Position numbers and translations under genes: made by a program. Below, one piece after another: positions 46,012 to 55,094 of a DNA stretch of 64,000 nt. Below the pieces are notes generated by a model, which saw nothing but the letters and a program-made list of their open reading frames with translations, made no database searches and was not told the origin of the DNA. The DNA is from JAUIIK01 sp963709995 (GTDB lineage Bacteria; Chloroflexota; Chloroflexia; Thermomicrobiales; CFX8), in contig CAVPYN010000012.1 in the NCBI GenBank assembly GCA_963709995.1, forward strand, positions 49,625 through 113,624, written 5' to 3'. How positions within the stretch are numbered: position 1 is the first letter of the stretch; every line of letters begins with the position of its first letter.

Positions 46012-49000
46012 ATGACCGTCGATCCGAATCTTTACAAGTCACTGAAATGGCGTTCGATTGGGCCGCATCGCGGCGGCCGGGTCGTCGCCGTGGCGGGGCA
46101 TCCAACCGAGAAAGCGACCTTCTACTTCGGCGCTTGCGCCGGCGGTGTCTGGAAGTCGGATGACGCCGGGCAGTACTGGGAGAATATCTCCGACGGCTTC
46201 TTCAATACGTCCGCCATCGGCGCGCTGGCCGTCTCGGAGTCCGACCCGAACGTGATCTACGCCGGGACTGGCGAGACGGCCATCCGCGGCAACGTCTCGC
46301 ACGGCGACGGCGTCTACAAGTCGACCGACGGGGGCCGGACCTGGACGAACGTCGGCCTGGCCGACACCCGCCACATCTCGAAGGTCCGCATCCACCCTGA
46401 CAACCCGGATATCGTCTACGTCGCGGCGCTCGGCCACACCTGGGGCCCGAACGAGGAGCGCGGCGTCTTCCGCTCGATCGACGGCGGCAAGAGCTGGTCG
46501 AAGATCCTCTACAAGAGCGACAAGGCCGGCGCGATCGACCTCTGGCTCGACCCGACCAACCCGCGCATCCTCTACGCTGCGATCTGGGAAGCCCAGCGCC
46601 ATCCCGCACAAGCTCGTCTCCGGCGGCGAGGATTCCGGCATCTGGAAGATCGACCGACGGTGGCGACACCTGGGAAGAGATCAGCCGCAACCCTGGGCTG
46701 CCCAGGAAGGCGTCTACGGCAAGATCGGCATCTGCGCCTCACCGGCCAAGCCGAACCGTGTCTGGGCGCTGATCGAGCACGATGAGGGCGGGATGTACCG
46801 CTCCGATGATGGCGGCAAGACCTGGTCGAACGTCTCGAACGATGGGCGAACTGCGCCGCCGCGCCTGGTACTACATGCACGTCATGCCCGATCCGACCGA
46901 TGCCGACACCGTCTGGGTGATGAACCTGCAGTGCTGGAAGTCGATCGATGGCGGCAAGACCTTCGAAGCGATCCCGACCCCGCACGGCGACAACCACGAT
47001 CTCTGGATCGACCCGAAGACACCAAGCGGATGATCCAGGGCAACGACGGCGGCGCGAACGTCAGCCTCAATGGCGGGCGTTCCTGGTCATCGATCTTCAA
47101 CCAGCCGACGGCGCAGTTCTATCACGTCACCACCGACAACCGGAACCCCTACTGGGTCTACGGCTCGCAGCAGGACAACACGTCGCTGGCGCTGGCCAGC
47201 CGCTCGGCCAACGGCGCGATCACGACGCAGGAGTGGATCCAGCCCGGCGGTGGCGAATCCGGCTATATCGCTGTCCATCCCGACGATCCGAACATCGTCT
47301 ACGGCGGCGCAATCGGCTCCGGCCTCGGTCATGGCCGCTTGATCCGCTATGACGGCAGCAGCTACGAGGAGCGCCTCGTCACCGCCTGGCCGGAGGTCGT
47401 CGGCATGGGTCGCGGCGCGGAAGATGTGAAATTCCGCTTCCAGTGGACCTTCCCGGTCGAGTTCTCGCCCCACGATCCCGACATTCTCTACGCCTGCTCG
47501 CAGTATCGTCCACAAATCGACGGACGAGGGCACACTCCTGGGAACTGATCAGCCCGGACCTGACGCGCAACGACCCCGAGAAGCTGAAGCCCTCCGGCGG
47601 TCCGATCACTCGTGACAACACCGGCGCGGAGTACTACTGCACGATCTTCGCCTTCCAGGAATCGCCACACGAAGCCGGCGTCATGTGGGCCGGTTCCGAT
47701 GATGGATTGATCCACATTACGAAGGATGGCGGCGCAGAACTGGACCAACATCACCCCGCCAGCCGATCTGCTGCCGGAGTGGGCGCTGATCTCGATCATC
47801 GAGCTTTCGCCGCACGACGCCGGGACCGCCTACGTCGCCGCGACGCGCTACAAGCTCGACGACCTCAATCCCTACCTGCTCAAGACGAGCGACTACGGCG
47901 AGAGCTGGCAGCTGATCACGAACGGCATCCCGAAGGACGAGTTCACCCGGACGATCCGCGAAGACCCGAAGCGCCAGGGGCTGCTCTACGCTGGCACCGA
48001 GACCGGCCTCTATATCTCCTTCGATGATGGTCAGAACTGGGAACGCTTCCAGCTCAACCTGCCGGTCTGCCCGATCCACGACATCATCATCAAAGACAAC
48101 GACTTGATCGCGGCGACCCACGGCCGCAGCTTCTGGATCCTCGATGACCTCTCGCCGTTGCACCAGATCGACGACGAGGTCCAGAACGCCGACATGTGGC
48201 TCTATAAGCCCGGCACGGTGCGCCGGTTCAAGGAGCTTGGACGGCTTGGCCAGAACGTCGGCGAGGGTAAGAAGATCTTCGGACGGATCAGTGGCATGCT
48301 GCTCACCAGCTACCACTACGAGAATGAGCAGGGCGACACCGAGGTCGAGCCGCTCGACGCCGGCAAGAACCCGCCGAATGGCGCGGTTATCCACTACTAC
48401 TTCAAGGAAGCACCCGAAGGTGAAGTCAAGCTGACGATCCTCGACAGGGACGACGTTGTCGTCCAGGAGTTCTCCAGCGAGACGAAGAATGGCGCCCGAG
48501 TTCCGAAAGCTGCTGGCGCGAATCGCTTCGTCTGGGATCTGCGCTATCCCGACGCAAAGCCGGTCGAGGACGCCAGCGCGCCAGCGAACGCCCGCCTTGC
48601 CGACGCCCTCCGGGGGCCAGTCGCGCTGCCAGGCAAGTACAAGATCAGGCTCGAAGCCACTGGCCAGAGCCAGGAACAAAAACTTAGAGTCAAGAAGGAC
48701 AAACGCGTTCAAGCGTCGAAGTCGGAGCTGCGGGAGCAGTTCGAGCTATTGATCGAGCTGCGGGACAAGCTCAGCGAGCTCAACTCGACGATCAATGACC
48801 TGCGGAAAGTCCGGGGACAGGTCGAGAGCTGGATCGAGCGCACCGACGACGAGGACGTGAAATCTCAGGGCCAAGCGCTTAAGGAGCAGCTCGACAAGCT
48901 CGAAGAGGAACTCTTCTCGACGCGAGCTTCCGACCCACGCGCCTTCCCCGGTGGCCTCAGCGACACGCTTGGCGCGTTGCCGCCGCAGATCTCGAACGCC

Positions 49001-49159
49001 GACCGCCCGCCAACCATCCAGCAGCTTGAGGGCTCGGAGAAGGTGATGGGTGACGTCGACGAGAAGCTCGAGGAATTCCGCCAGCTAATGAGTGAGGAGG
49101 TCCGCGCCTTCAACCGCACCGTCGCCGAGAAAGACATTCCGGCGGTGGTGGCGGATTAG
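46012..49159 (+). pseudogene. BNR/VPS10-like multi-bladed propeller protein, many frameshifts in 5' part
   Basis: About 1045 codons. Blades with the SxDGGxxW Asp-box recur: VWKSDDAGQYW, VYKSTDGGRTW, VFRSIDGGKSW, MYRSDDGGKTW, WKSIDGGKTF, HITKDGGQNW, SFDDGQNW. This is the VPS10/sortilin-like glycosyl-hydrolase-type group (exo-alpha-sialidase-like), followed by an Ig-like region and a helical tail (LRDKLSELNSTINDLRK...). At least eight one-base indels lie near 46600, 46648, 46704, 46845, 47018, 47505, 47532 and 47731; 47750-49159 is clean. GGAGGAG precedes the ATG. No signal peptide seen. Ligand unknown. Confidence 0.8.
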
Positions 49160-49198
49160 GGCGGTATAAAATAGGTAACAGGGAACAATAGACGCGCA

Positions 49199-49240
49199 GC
49201 CCCGTCTCCGAGCGTCCGATGGCCCGAGCGGAGACGGGGC
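49199..49240. terminator. hairpin after the propeller gene
   Basis: Perfect 12-bp stem (49199-49210 with 49229-49240) and an 18-base loop, 40 bases beyond the stop; no T-run follows, so terminator function is tentative. Confidence 0.5.
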
Positions 49241-49304
49241 ACGAGTGAGAGGTGTCCCAATTCCGGGCGATATACTGATCGTTACATCGATGGGAGCAAT
49301 GACA

Positions 49305-49544
49305 ATGCTTCGGGTCAAGACGGGTACGATCAATCCAGATTCGCCGGCAGAAGAACCATACGAGTCGTTTCCACCAAACGCTTCTCCTGAAACAGAACCG
49401 CTTGACGCAGATGAGCGAGAGCGGCGTCGCAAGCTTGTCGAGCAAATTCTGCGGCATAGAGAAGAGTTACGTGAGAAATACGGGCCGCTGGACACTCCAA
49501 CGGACGAGTTAAAGCATTTGGCGCGTGCCGCGGAGCGCTATTGA
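49305..49544 (+). CDS. antitoxin of a VapBC-type module
   Basis: About 79 residues, charged: LRVKTGTINPDSPAEEPYESFPP, then DADERERRRKLVEQILRHREELREKYGPLDTPTDELKHLARAAERY. Its stop overlaps the TTG start of the PIN gene (TTGA). No classic AbrB or RHH domain is obvious, so the call is from position and size. GGGAG eight bases before this ATG; two alternative ATGs lie just upstream. Confidence 0.65.
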   Translation: MLRVKTGTINPDSPAEEPYESFPPNASPETEPLDADERERRRKLVEQILRHREELREKYGPLDTPTDELKHLARAAERY

Positions 49545-50002
49545 GCCAGCCTGGACCATCAACGCATGTTGTTGATGCCTCGGTGGTGATGAAGTGGTTC
49601 CTGCCGGACGAAGTTTTTGCTCAAGAAGCGCTCGCGGTTCTGTTTGCGCTTCAAGACGGTGAACCATCCCTCGTTGCGCCAAATCATCTCTATTATGAAG
49701 TGGCCAATGTCCTGCGCACGTCAGTGATCCGGTCCCGGTTGACGGATGAAGAAGCACGCCATTCGCTTGTGGCGTGTCTTGCGCTTCCGGTCATCACCTA
49801 TGGAAACCGGGATCTCGTTCTTCGTGGATTCGATATGGCACAAAGATTTGGTTGCGCGGCCTACGATGGACTCTACCTCGCAGCTGCGGACGAACTCGGG
49901 TGCCCGTTGATCCATGCCGATCGACGGCTACGCGATACGCTCAGCGGCGCCTTCGAACGAGAACTATGGATCCAAAGCTTCGAACGATCCGGGGCTACCT
50001 GA
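49541..50002 (+). CDS. PIN-domain toxin (VapC-type RNase)
   Basis: 153 residues. PIN-domain acidic residues are in order: THVVDASVVMKWF (D), HLYYEVANVLR (E), AYDGLYLAAADEL (D) and LIHADRRLRDTL (D). Mg-dependent RNase; VapC proteins commonly cut tRNA or rRNA. TTG start overlapping the antitoxin. Confidence 0.9.
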   Translation: MSQPGPSTHVVDASVVMKWFLPDEVFAQEALAVLFALQDGEPSLVAPNHLYYEVANVLRTSVIRSRLTDEEARHSLVACLALPVITYGNRDLVLRGFDMAQRFGCAAYDGLYLAAADELGCPLIHADRRLRDTLSGAFERELWIQSFERSGAT

Positions 50003-50016
50003 TCGGGACATCGTTC

Positions 50017-50739
50017 CTACCTACTCTGGAAACGCAAGATCAGTATCGACGGGACCTCCAGATTACCCGGCACATCCCCGGCTCGCTGCCCGCTGGCGAT
50101 TGGCTCGGCGAGGCGCTCACAGAGCAGGCCAACCCCGGCAAAGGTATTGAGATAGGTACTGAGCGTACGATGGTGCTCGCCGGCCTTGCCGCGCACTCCA
50201 TCGGGGTTGTCTGATTCCCAGTAGCGTTCGTCAAAATAGCCACGGACTTGGCGGGCTGGCCCGTCAGGTGTCTCGACCCACTCGGCATCGGGCGTCTGGA
50301 AACAGGGGTGGGTGATCGATGCGACGAACCAACCACCTGGTTTCAGGATGCGGCGAACTTCCCGGGCACATGATCGGAGATCGGCGATGTTCATCAGCGC
50401 CATACCGCAGACCGCGGCGTCGAAGGCGCCACCGTCGAACTCAGCGAGAGATTCAGCGTTTCCCCGACGATAATCGACGCCGAGAGGATCGTCCCGCTCG
50501 TAGCGCCGTGCAATGTCCAGCATGTTAGTCGAAATGTCGACGCCAGTCACCCTTGCGCCGCGGCGGGCCAACGCGCGGGAAACCATGCCCTGGCCACAGG
50601 CAAGATCAAGCACCGCGAGCCCTTCGACATCACCGGCAAGCTCAAGCATCGCTGGCAAGATCAACTCCTGATAGAGCGGGGCTGTGCGGATCAGGTCGTC
50701 GTACCAATCGGCGATGGCGTCGTATGGCGCTTCAGTCAT
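50017..50739 (-). CDS. class I SAM-dependent methyltransferase
   Basis: 240 residues. Motif I LAVLDLACGQGMVSRALARRGARVTGVDIS, post I MLDIARRYE, motif II DAAVCGMALMNIAD, motif III REVRRILKPGGWFVASITHPCFQ. UbiE/Methyltransf_11 type, small-molecule substrate unknown. Start at the ATG 14 codons inside the open frame, which begins the usual PYDAIADWYDD; the ribosome site is weak. Confidence 0.9.
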   Translation of the reverse strand: MTEAPYDAIADWYDDLIRTAPLYQELILPAMLELAGDVEGLAVLDLACGQGMVSRALARRGARVTGVDISTNMLDIARRYERDDPLGVDYRRGNAESLAEFDGGAFDAAVCGMALMNIADLRSCAREVRRILKPGGWFVASITHPCFQTPDAEWVETPDGPARQVRGYFDERYWESDNPDGVRGKAGEHHRTLSTYLNTFAGVGLLCERLAEPIASGQRAGDVPGNLEVPSILILRFQSR

Positions 50740-50976
50740 CGAGCGCCCAGGCCAGCAACGGAGACAGTTGAGAATGAACAATCATGCAAGCCCCTGTCCA
50801 ATTCGATGGTTACGCGCACAACGACCCCGCAACTCTGCCAGATTGCCCGGCGTGGATCTATCCGAAATTCAACGGCGTTGCGACAACCGGCGCCATCATG
50901 TTGCACGGTCGTAACGCCATCCCTGCTATATATGGGGTGAAGAATTGTCGCTCCCTGAAGTGGGATAGTAGCTTCG

Positions 50977-51921
50977 ATGACGACAGCAGTCCGTGGCGAA
51001 CACGCAATCCAGATTTCGAACCTGACAAAACGGTTCGGGGCGTTCACGGCAGTCGACAATCTGAGTTTCAACGTGCCTCACGGATCAGTATTCGGCTTCC
51101 TCGGGCCGAACGGCGCCGGCAAGACGACGACGATTGGCATGCTCCTGGGGTTGGTCCCGCCGGACGGCGGCGATGTCACGATCTTCGGGTATGACATCCA
51201 TCATGCGCTTCCCGAAGTACTGGCTCGAACCGGGGCAATTGTCGAACAGCCTGCCTTCTATCCCTACCTGAGCGGCCGCCAGAATCTCGAGATCGTCGCG
51301 TCGCTGCGGGACATCGAGAACCGGGAAGTCGTCGACGAACTGCTGGAGACAGTGGGCCTGACCGAACGGGCCGACGCCAACTTCGGGGGTTACTCGATGG
51401 GCATGCGCCAGCGGCTTGGGCTCGCTTCGGTGTTGATCGCCGAACCGCAGCTGCTCATCCTCGACGAGCCAACCAGCGGCCTTGACCCGGCAGGACAACG
51501 CGAGATCCGCGACCTGCTCAAGAACCTCTCGAAGGCCGGCCGCACCGTCCTGCTCTCCAGTCACCAGCTTGGCGAGGTTCAGGAGATCTGTAGCCATGTC
51601 GCGATCATCGACCGTGGCCGCATGGTCGTCAGCGGCGCGCTGGGCGAGATCCTGGGAAGCGGGCACAGACTTGAAATCGGAGTCAACGACCCGCCGGAAG
51701 CAGCGCGGTTCCTCGGGCAGGTCAGCGACCTGGAAATCCAGGAGGTTAACGTCGAAGATGATCACCTGATCGTTGTTTCCGAGTCAGCACTGGCTGCCGG
51801 GATCAATCGAGCGCTCGTCGAAGCAGGGTTCGAGGTTCACTTGCTACGACCGCACGATGACATGCTCGAAGCACGTTTCCTGGCGCTCACATCGGCAGCG
51901 CGCGAGGCGGGGGCACGATGA
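50977..51921 (+). CDS. ABC transporter ATP-binding protein (ABC-2 type exporter)
   Basis: 314 residues. Walker A GPNGAGKTTT, signature YSMGMRQRL, Walker B LLILDEPTSGLD, switch His in LLSSHQLGE. An N-terminal NBD plus a C-terminal domain of about 90 residues, as in drug and lantibiotic export or self-protection ATPases. The permease follows with a 4-base ATGA overlap. Cargo unknown. Confidence 0.95.
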   Translation: MTTAVRGEHAIQISNLTKRFGAFTAVDNLSFNVPHGSVFGFLGPNGAGKTTTIGMLLGLVPPDGGDVTIFGYDIHHALPEVLARTGAIVEQPAFYPYLSGRQNLEIVASLRDIENREVVDELLETVGLTERADANFGGYSMGMRQRLGLASVLIAEPQLLILDEPTSGLDPAGQREIRDLLKNLSKAGRTVLLSSHQLGEVQEICSHVAIIDRGRMVVSGALGEILGSGHRLEIGVNDPPEAARFLGQVSDLEIQEVNVEDDHLIVVSESALAAGINRALVEAGFEVHLLRPHDDMLEARFLALTSAAREAGAR

Positions 51922-52778
51922 CCCGGCTCAAAACGGTGGTGCGCACCGAACGCGCTCGATTGCTGCGGCGACCGATGACCTGGATTCTCGGCATCATCCT
52001 CGGTGGATTGACCTGTCTGATCTATCTGTCCCTCACCCTGGCGCTTCTGCTTCCTGAGGCCGAGGGCGGAATATCCGCCGAAGACACCGATCAACTGCGC
52101 GAACTCCTCATCCTACCCGAAGGGTTCAGTTCCGGATTCGGCATGATTGGCAGCTTTGCCACGATCTTGCTGATCATTCTGGCGGCCGGTGCATTCGGAA
52201 GCGAATTTTCATGGGGCGCTGTTCGCACCTCCCTCATGGCGGGAGTCAGCCGGGATCAGTTCTTTGCCGGAAAGTTGATCGCCTTACTGTTGCTCGGCGC
52301 GGTCGTGACGATCGCAACGGCCATCCTCGCGATGGGAGCATCGATTGTGGCTGGACTGGTTGTGGACGGGTCGCTTTACACCGACGAGTGGTTGAACTCC
52401 GGCTTTGTGTTCGATGCCGTGCTGATCGTGGCGCGAGGATACATCGGAATCGCGATCTGGATTCTGATCGCCTCGACGATTGCCCTCATCACGCACTCGC
52501 TGGCCGCTGGCGTCGGGGTAACGCTCGGGCTCAACATCTTTGGCGGGATTGTTCTGGCGCTGCTCAAGAGTCTTGGCGATTTCGGAGAGTGGGCTGCCCG
52601 CTTGTTCCCGAATGAAGCGATCAACGCATTGCTGAATCTCAACAGCGTCAACCCACCATCGTACGCCGCGACCGACTACCTCTGGATCACCGCCAACCTG
52701 GTCTTCTACACGGTCGCAATGATCGCGGTCGCCATCTTCCGCTTCCGCAACATGAACATTATCTCAGCCTCCGGTTAG
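51918..52778 (+). CDS. ABC-2 family permease
   Basis: 286 residues with six hydrophobic segments (MTWILGIILGGLTCLIYLSL, FATILLIILAAGAFGSEFSW, LIALLLLGAVVTIATAILAMG, IGIAIWILIASTIALIT, VGVTLGLNIFGGIVLALL, LVFYTVAMIAVAIFRF). The GAVRTSL motif after the second helix marks the ABC-2 fold. Forms the membrane part of the exporter with the preceding ATPase. 52779-52943 downstream is empty. Confidence 0.9.
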   Translation: MTRLKTVVRTERARLLRRPMTWILGIILGGLTCLIYLSLTLALLLPEAEGGISAEDTDQLRELLILPEGFSSGFGMIGSFATILLIILAAGAFGSEFSWGAVRTSLMAGVSRDQFFAGKLIALLLLGAVVTIATAILAMGASIVAGLVVDGSLYTDEWLNSGFVFDAVLIVARGYIGIAIWILIASTIALITHSLAAGVGVTLGLNIFGGIVLALLKSLGDFGEWAARLFPNEAINALLNLNSVNPPSYAATDYLWITANLVFYTVAMIAVAIFRFRNMNIISASG

Positions 52779-52943
52779 AACAAGATGCGGAATCGGAGGC
52801 TGTGCAATATCAAGGCGCTTGCCACCAGCGCAGGGGCGAACCGCGTGTCCGTCCGCGTACCTACGCGATCCTCAAGCCGGGCGAAGACGGACTTCGCCTC
52901 TACGAGATGACAAGGCGAGTTATCCACAAGACCAGCCATTGTG

Positions 52944-53729
52944 CTATCCGGTGCAGGCCCCGTCCTGGAAACGTCCCAGAAACGCCCGGACATGCGGCAG
53001 CAGAAGATCGAGGCGCAGGAGCACGTCGAAGTGCCCAAGGCCGCCGAACATCAAGAGTGTCGAGTCCGGAATCAGACGGGCAGCCTCGGGCGCCATGCCA
53101 CTGCTGTTCCCGCGCTCGTCCTCAGCGCCAACGAAAACCAGCGTCGGGATGGAGAACGAGGGGAGGTCACGATCCACGCCGGGTTCATCTCGAAATGCCA
53201 GTGCAATCGCCTCTCTCGCTCCAGAGCGAAACGCTTCGATCTCGACCTCGGGCAGGGATTTCCCGGCTGTCCGCGCGCCTTCGATCGCCAGCTTGCCGCC
53301 GTCCTTGAAACGCTCATACTCGCCTTGCCAGAACTCGCGCAGTTCATAGGGGTGACTCCCGCCAAGCATCAGAGACCTGAACCGGTCCGGCGCGTAAACC
53401 GGAATCCTGAACCCGACCAGCCCGCCGAGCGAGTAGCCGAAGAAGTGAGCCCTATCGACGCGAAGTTCGTCCAGGATCGCAACCATGTCCTGCACCCAGC
53501 GCTCGTAGCGGTAGGCATCAGGCGCAATTGGTTTGTCACTTCTTCCATGCCCGCGAGCGTCGAACAGGATCAACTGATGCTGATCGCGCAACTCGTCGAC
53601 AATCCCCAACTCTCGCCAGCGCCCCAGCGAGCTGCCCCCGCCATGGTGCATCACCAGTGGCGGTCCGTCACCCTCGACCTGGTAGTAGATCCTGACACCG
53701 TCGTGGGGGTTGATTGCGAAGGGCGTCAT
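52944..53729 (-). CDS. alpha/beta hydrolase
   Basis: 261 residues. Oxyanion HHGGGSS, DARGHGRSD, nucleophile in FFGYSLGGL (Ser), Asp in VFVGAEDE and His in GLGHFDV complete the triad. Start MTPFAINPHDGVRIYYQVEG. Esterase or peptidase-like, substrate unknown. Confidence 0.9.
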   Translation of the reverse strand: MTPFAINPHDGVRIYYQVEGDGPPLVMHHGGGSSLGRWRELGIVDELRDQHQLILFDARGHGRSDKPIAPDAYRYERWVQDMVAILDELRVDRAHFFGYSLGGLVGFRIPVYAPDRFRSLMLGGSHPYELREFWQGEYERFKDGGKLAIEGARTAGKSLPEVEIEAFRSGAREAIALAFRDEPGVDRDLPSFSIPTLVFVGAEDERGNSSGMAPEAARLIPDSTLLMFGGLGHFDVLLRLDLLLPHVRAFLGRFQDGACTG

Positions 53730-53754
53730 TCAGCTCTGTCTCTCTATTCAGCGA

Positions 53755-54618
53755 TCACACCAGCGCTACCTCTGCAAGCTCGTCCAAATGGTGGAGATCG
53801 ACTGAGCATGGGATGAAGATCAGTTCGTCAGCACCAAGTGCCTCGTAGCGGTCAATGGTCTCCTGGATCATCTGCGGTGTACCCAACGCTCGCTGAGCAA
53901 ACGTCTCTGCAATTCCGCCAGCGATGGCATAGAAACTCCGGACGTAGTCCTGAGCTATCTCGGTTCCATCGGGACCAAGGGCAAAGTAGCTGACATCGAC
54001 ATACCGAACGGGTTCAGCCCGACCAATCTCGGACCGCGCCCCCTCAATGGCTGTTCGCATGCGTTCGAACATCGCTGGCGCGCCCACTCCAACCCATCCA
54101 TCTCCATACTGGATGGCGCGCCGTACAGTCGCTTCGGCACTGCCGCCGAAAAGGAGCACGGGGCCACCGGTCGAGACCGGTCTTGGCCCTATCGCACCAG
54201 CGAACCCAAATGGCTCCCCCTGCCAGATGCGTTTCATCAGGCCCAGTTGCTCGTCAAACAACTTGCCGCGAGAGTGATAGTCGATGCCACTAGCGTTGAA
54301 GTCATCTTCGCGCCATCCTACGCCCAGCCCCAACGTGAGCCGTCCACCAGCGAGGGTGTCGAGGGTCGCAACCTGCTTGGCAAAGAGTGCAGGGTTTGAA
54401 CGGAGTGGAGCGAGGAGCACGTAGCTGCCGAGCCGAATCCGGTCCGTCACGGCGGAGGCAGCTGCGAGGGTGATTAGTGGTTCGTAATTGGCGTAGACCA
54501 GCCTGTCGATCACGCCCAAACTGGAGAAGCCGAACCTCTCCGCACTGCGCGCCCACTCCAGGATGATATCGCCGCTCACTCCAGTTATGGCGGCTGGTAG
54601 TCCGACTCCGATCTGCAT
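53755..54618 (-). CDS. LLM-class flavin/F420 oxidoreductase
   Basis: 287 residues. QIGVGLPAAITGVSGDIILEWARSAERFGFSSLGVIDRL, IRLGSYVLLAPLRSNPALFAKQVATLDTLAGGRLTLGLGVGWREDDFNA, GPVLLFGGSAEATVRRAIQYGDGWVG. Complete luciferase-like TIM barrel. Excellent ribosome site AAAGGAGGAG seven bases before the ATG. Followed on the same strand by the hydrolase gene. Confidence 0.9.
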   Translation of the reverse strand: MQIGVGLPAAITGVSGDIILEWARSAERFGFSSLGVIDRLVYANYEPLITLAAASAVTDRIRLGSYVLLAPLRSNPALFAKQVATLDTLAGGRLTLGLGVGWREDDFNASGIDYHSRGKLFDEQLGLMKRIWQGEPFGFAGAIGPRPVSTGGPVLLFGGSAEATVRRAIQYGDGWVGVGAPAMFERMRTAIEGARSEIGRAEPVRYVDVSYFALGPDGTEIAQDYVRSFYAIAGGIAETFAQRALGTPQMIQETIDRYEALGADELIFIPCSVDLHHLDELAEVALV

Positions 54619-54677
54619 TGCTCCTCCTTTGATTCGTTCTCTATCTCTTGGTCTGGTTTCCTACGCCCCCCTACCTG

Positions 54678-55055
54678 CTAGCGAGTGTTTGCTGCGACAG
54701 AAGGATCAAGCTCCGAGTGCAGCATCACAGTGGATTCTCCTGCGAGGATAGCGCTGCGCTGCTTTCCCCAGGTCTCCCTAAGCTCTTGAAATTCTGGGTC
54801 CTCTGCCAGCCGTGCCTCCAAATCCCGCCAGGCGTCGATACTTGAGTACGCATACAGGCCTGAAATGAGCACTGAGGACTCCTCGCCGTCTGGCTCAGGA
54901 TCGTCCTGAACGTAGGGATTGGGGTTCGATTCAAAGTAACGCGTGGAGGTTCCGCCGAGCCGCATCATGATCTCATGTTCGCTCAGCATCAATCCCCAGA
55001 ACGCCTCCACCTTGTCCCGGCGCACGGGCCAGGTGACGATAATCAGTACTGACAT
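54678..55055 (-). CDS. ABM-like dimeric alpha/beta-barrel protein
   Basis: 125 residues. MSVLIIVTWPVRRDKVEAFWGLMLSEHEIMMRLGGTSTRYFES...LISGLYAYSSIDAWRDLEARLAEDPEFQELRETW fits the small ferredoxin-like barrel of antibiotic-biosynthesis-monooxygenase-type proteins (function often unknown). AAAGGA precedes the ATG at 55055. Same strand as the two luciferase-like genes, so possibly co-transcribed. Confidence 0.65.
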   Translation of the reverse strand: MSVLIIVTWPVRRDKVEAFWGLMLSEHEIMMRLGGTSTRYFESNPNPYVQDDPEPDGEESSVLISGLYAYSSIDAWRDLEARLAEDPEFQELRETWGKQRSAILAGESTVMLHSELDPSVAANTR

Positions 55056-55094
55056 TGACGATCCTTTCGTTGCCTCCTGCATGTGCCCCGCCGG

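Noticed and set aside
50884..50940. Promoter with TTGCAC and TATATA before the ABC exporter
   Set aside because: Spacing of 20 bases is too long for a standard promoter, so I did not call it.
52941..53816. Plus-strand open frame over the alpha/beta hydrolase
   Set aside because: The minus strand has a full catalytic triad; no domain in the plus frame.
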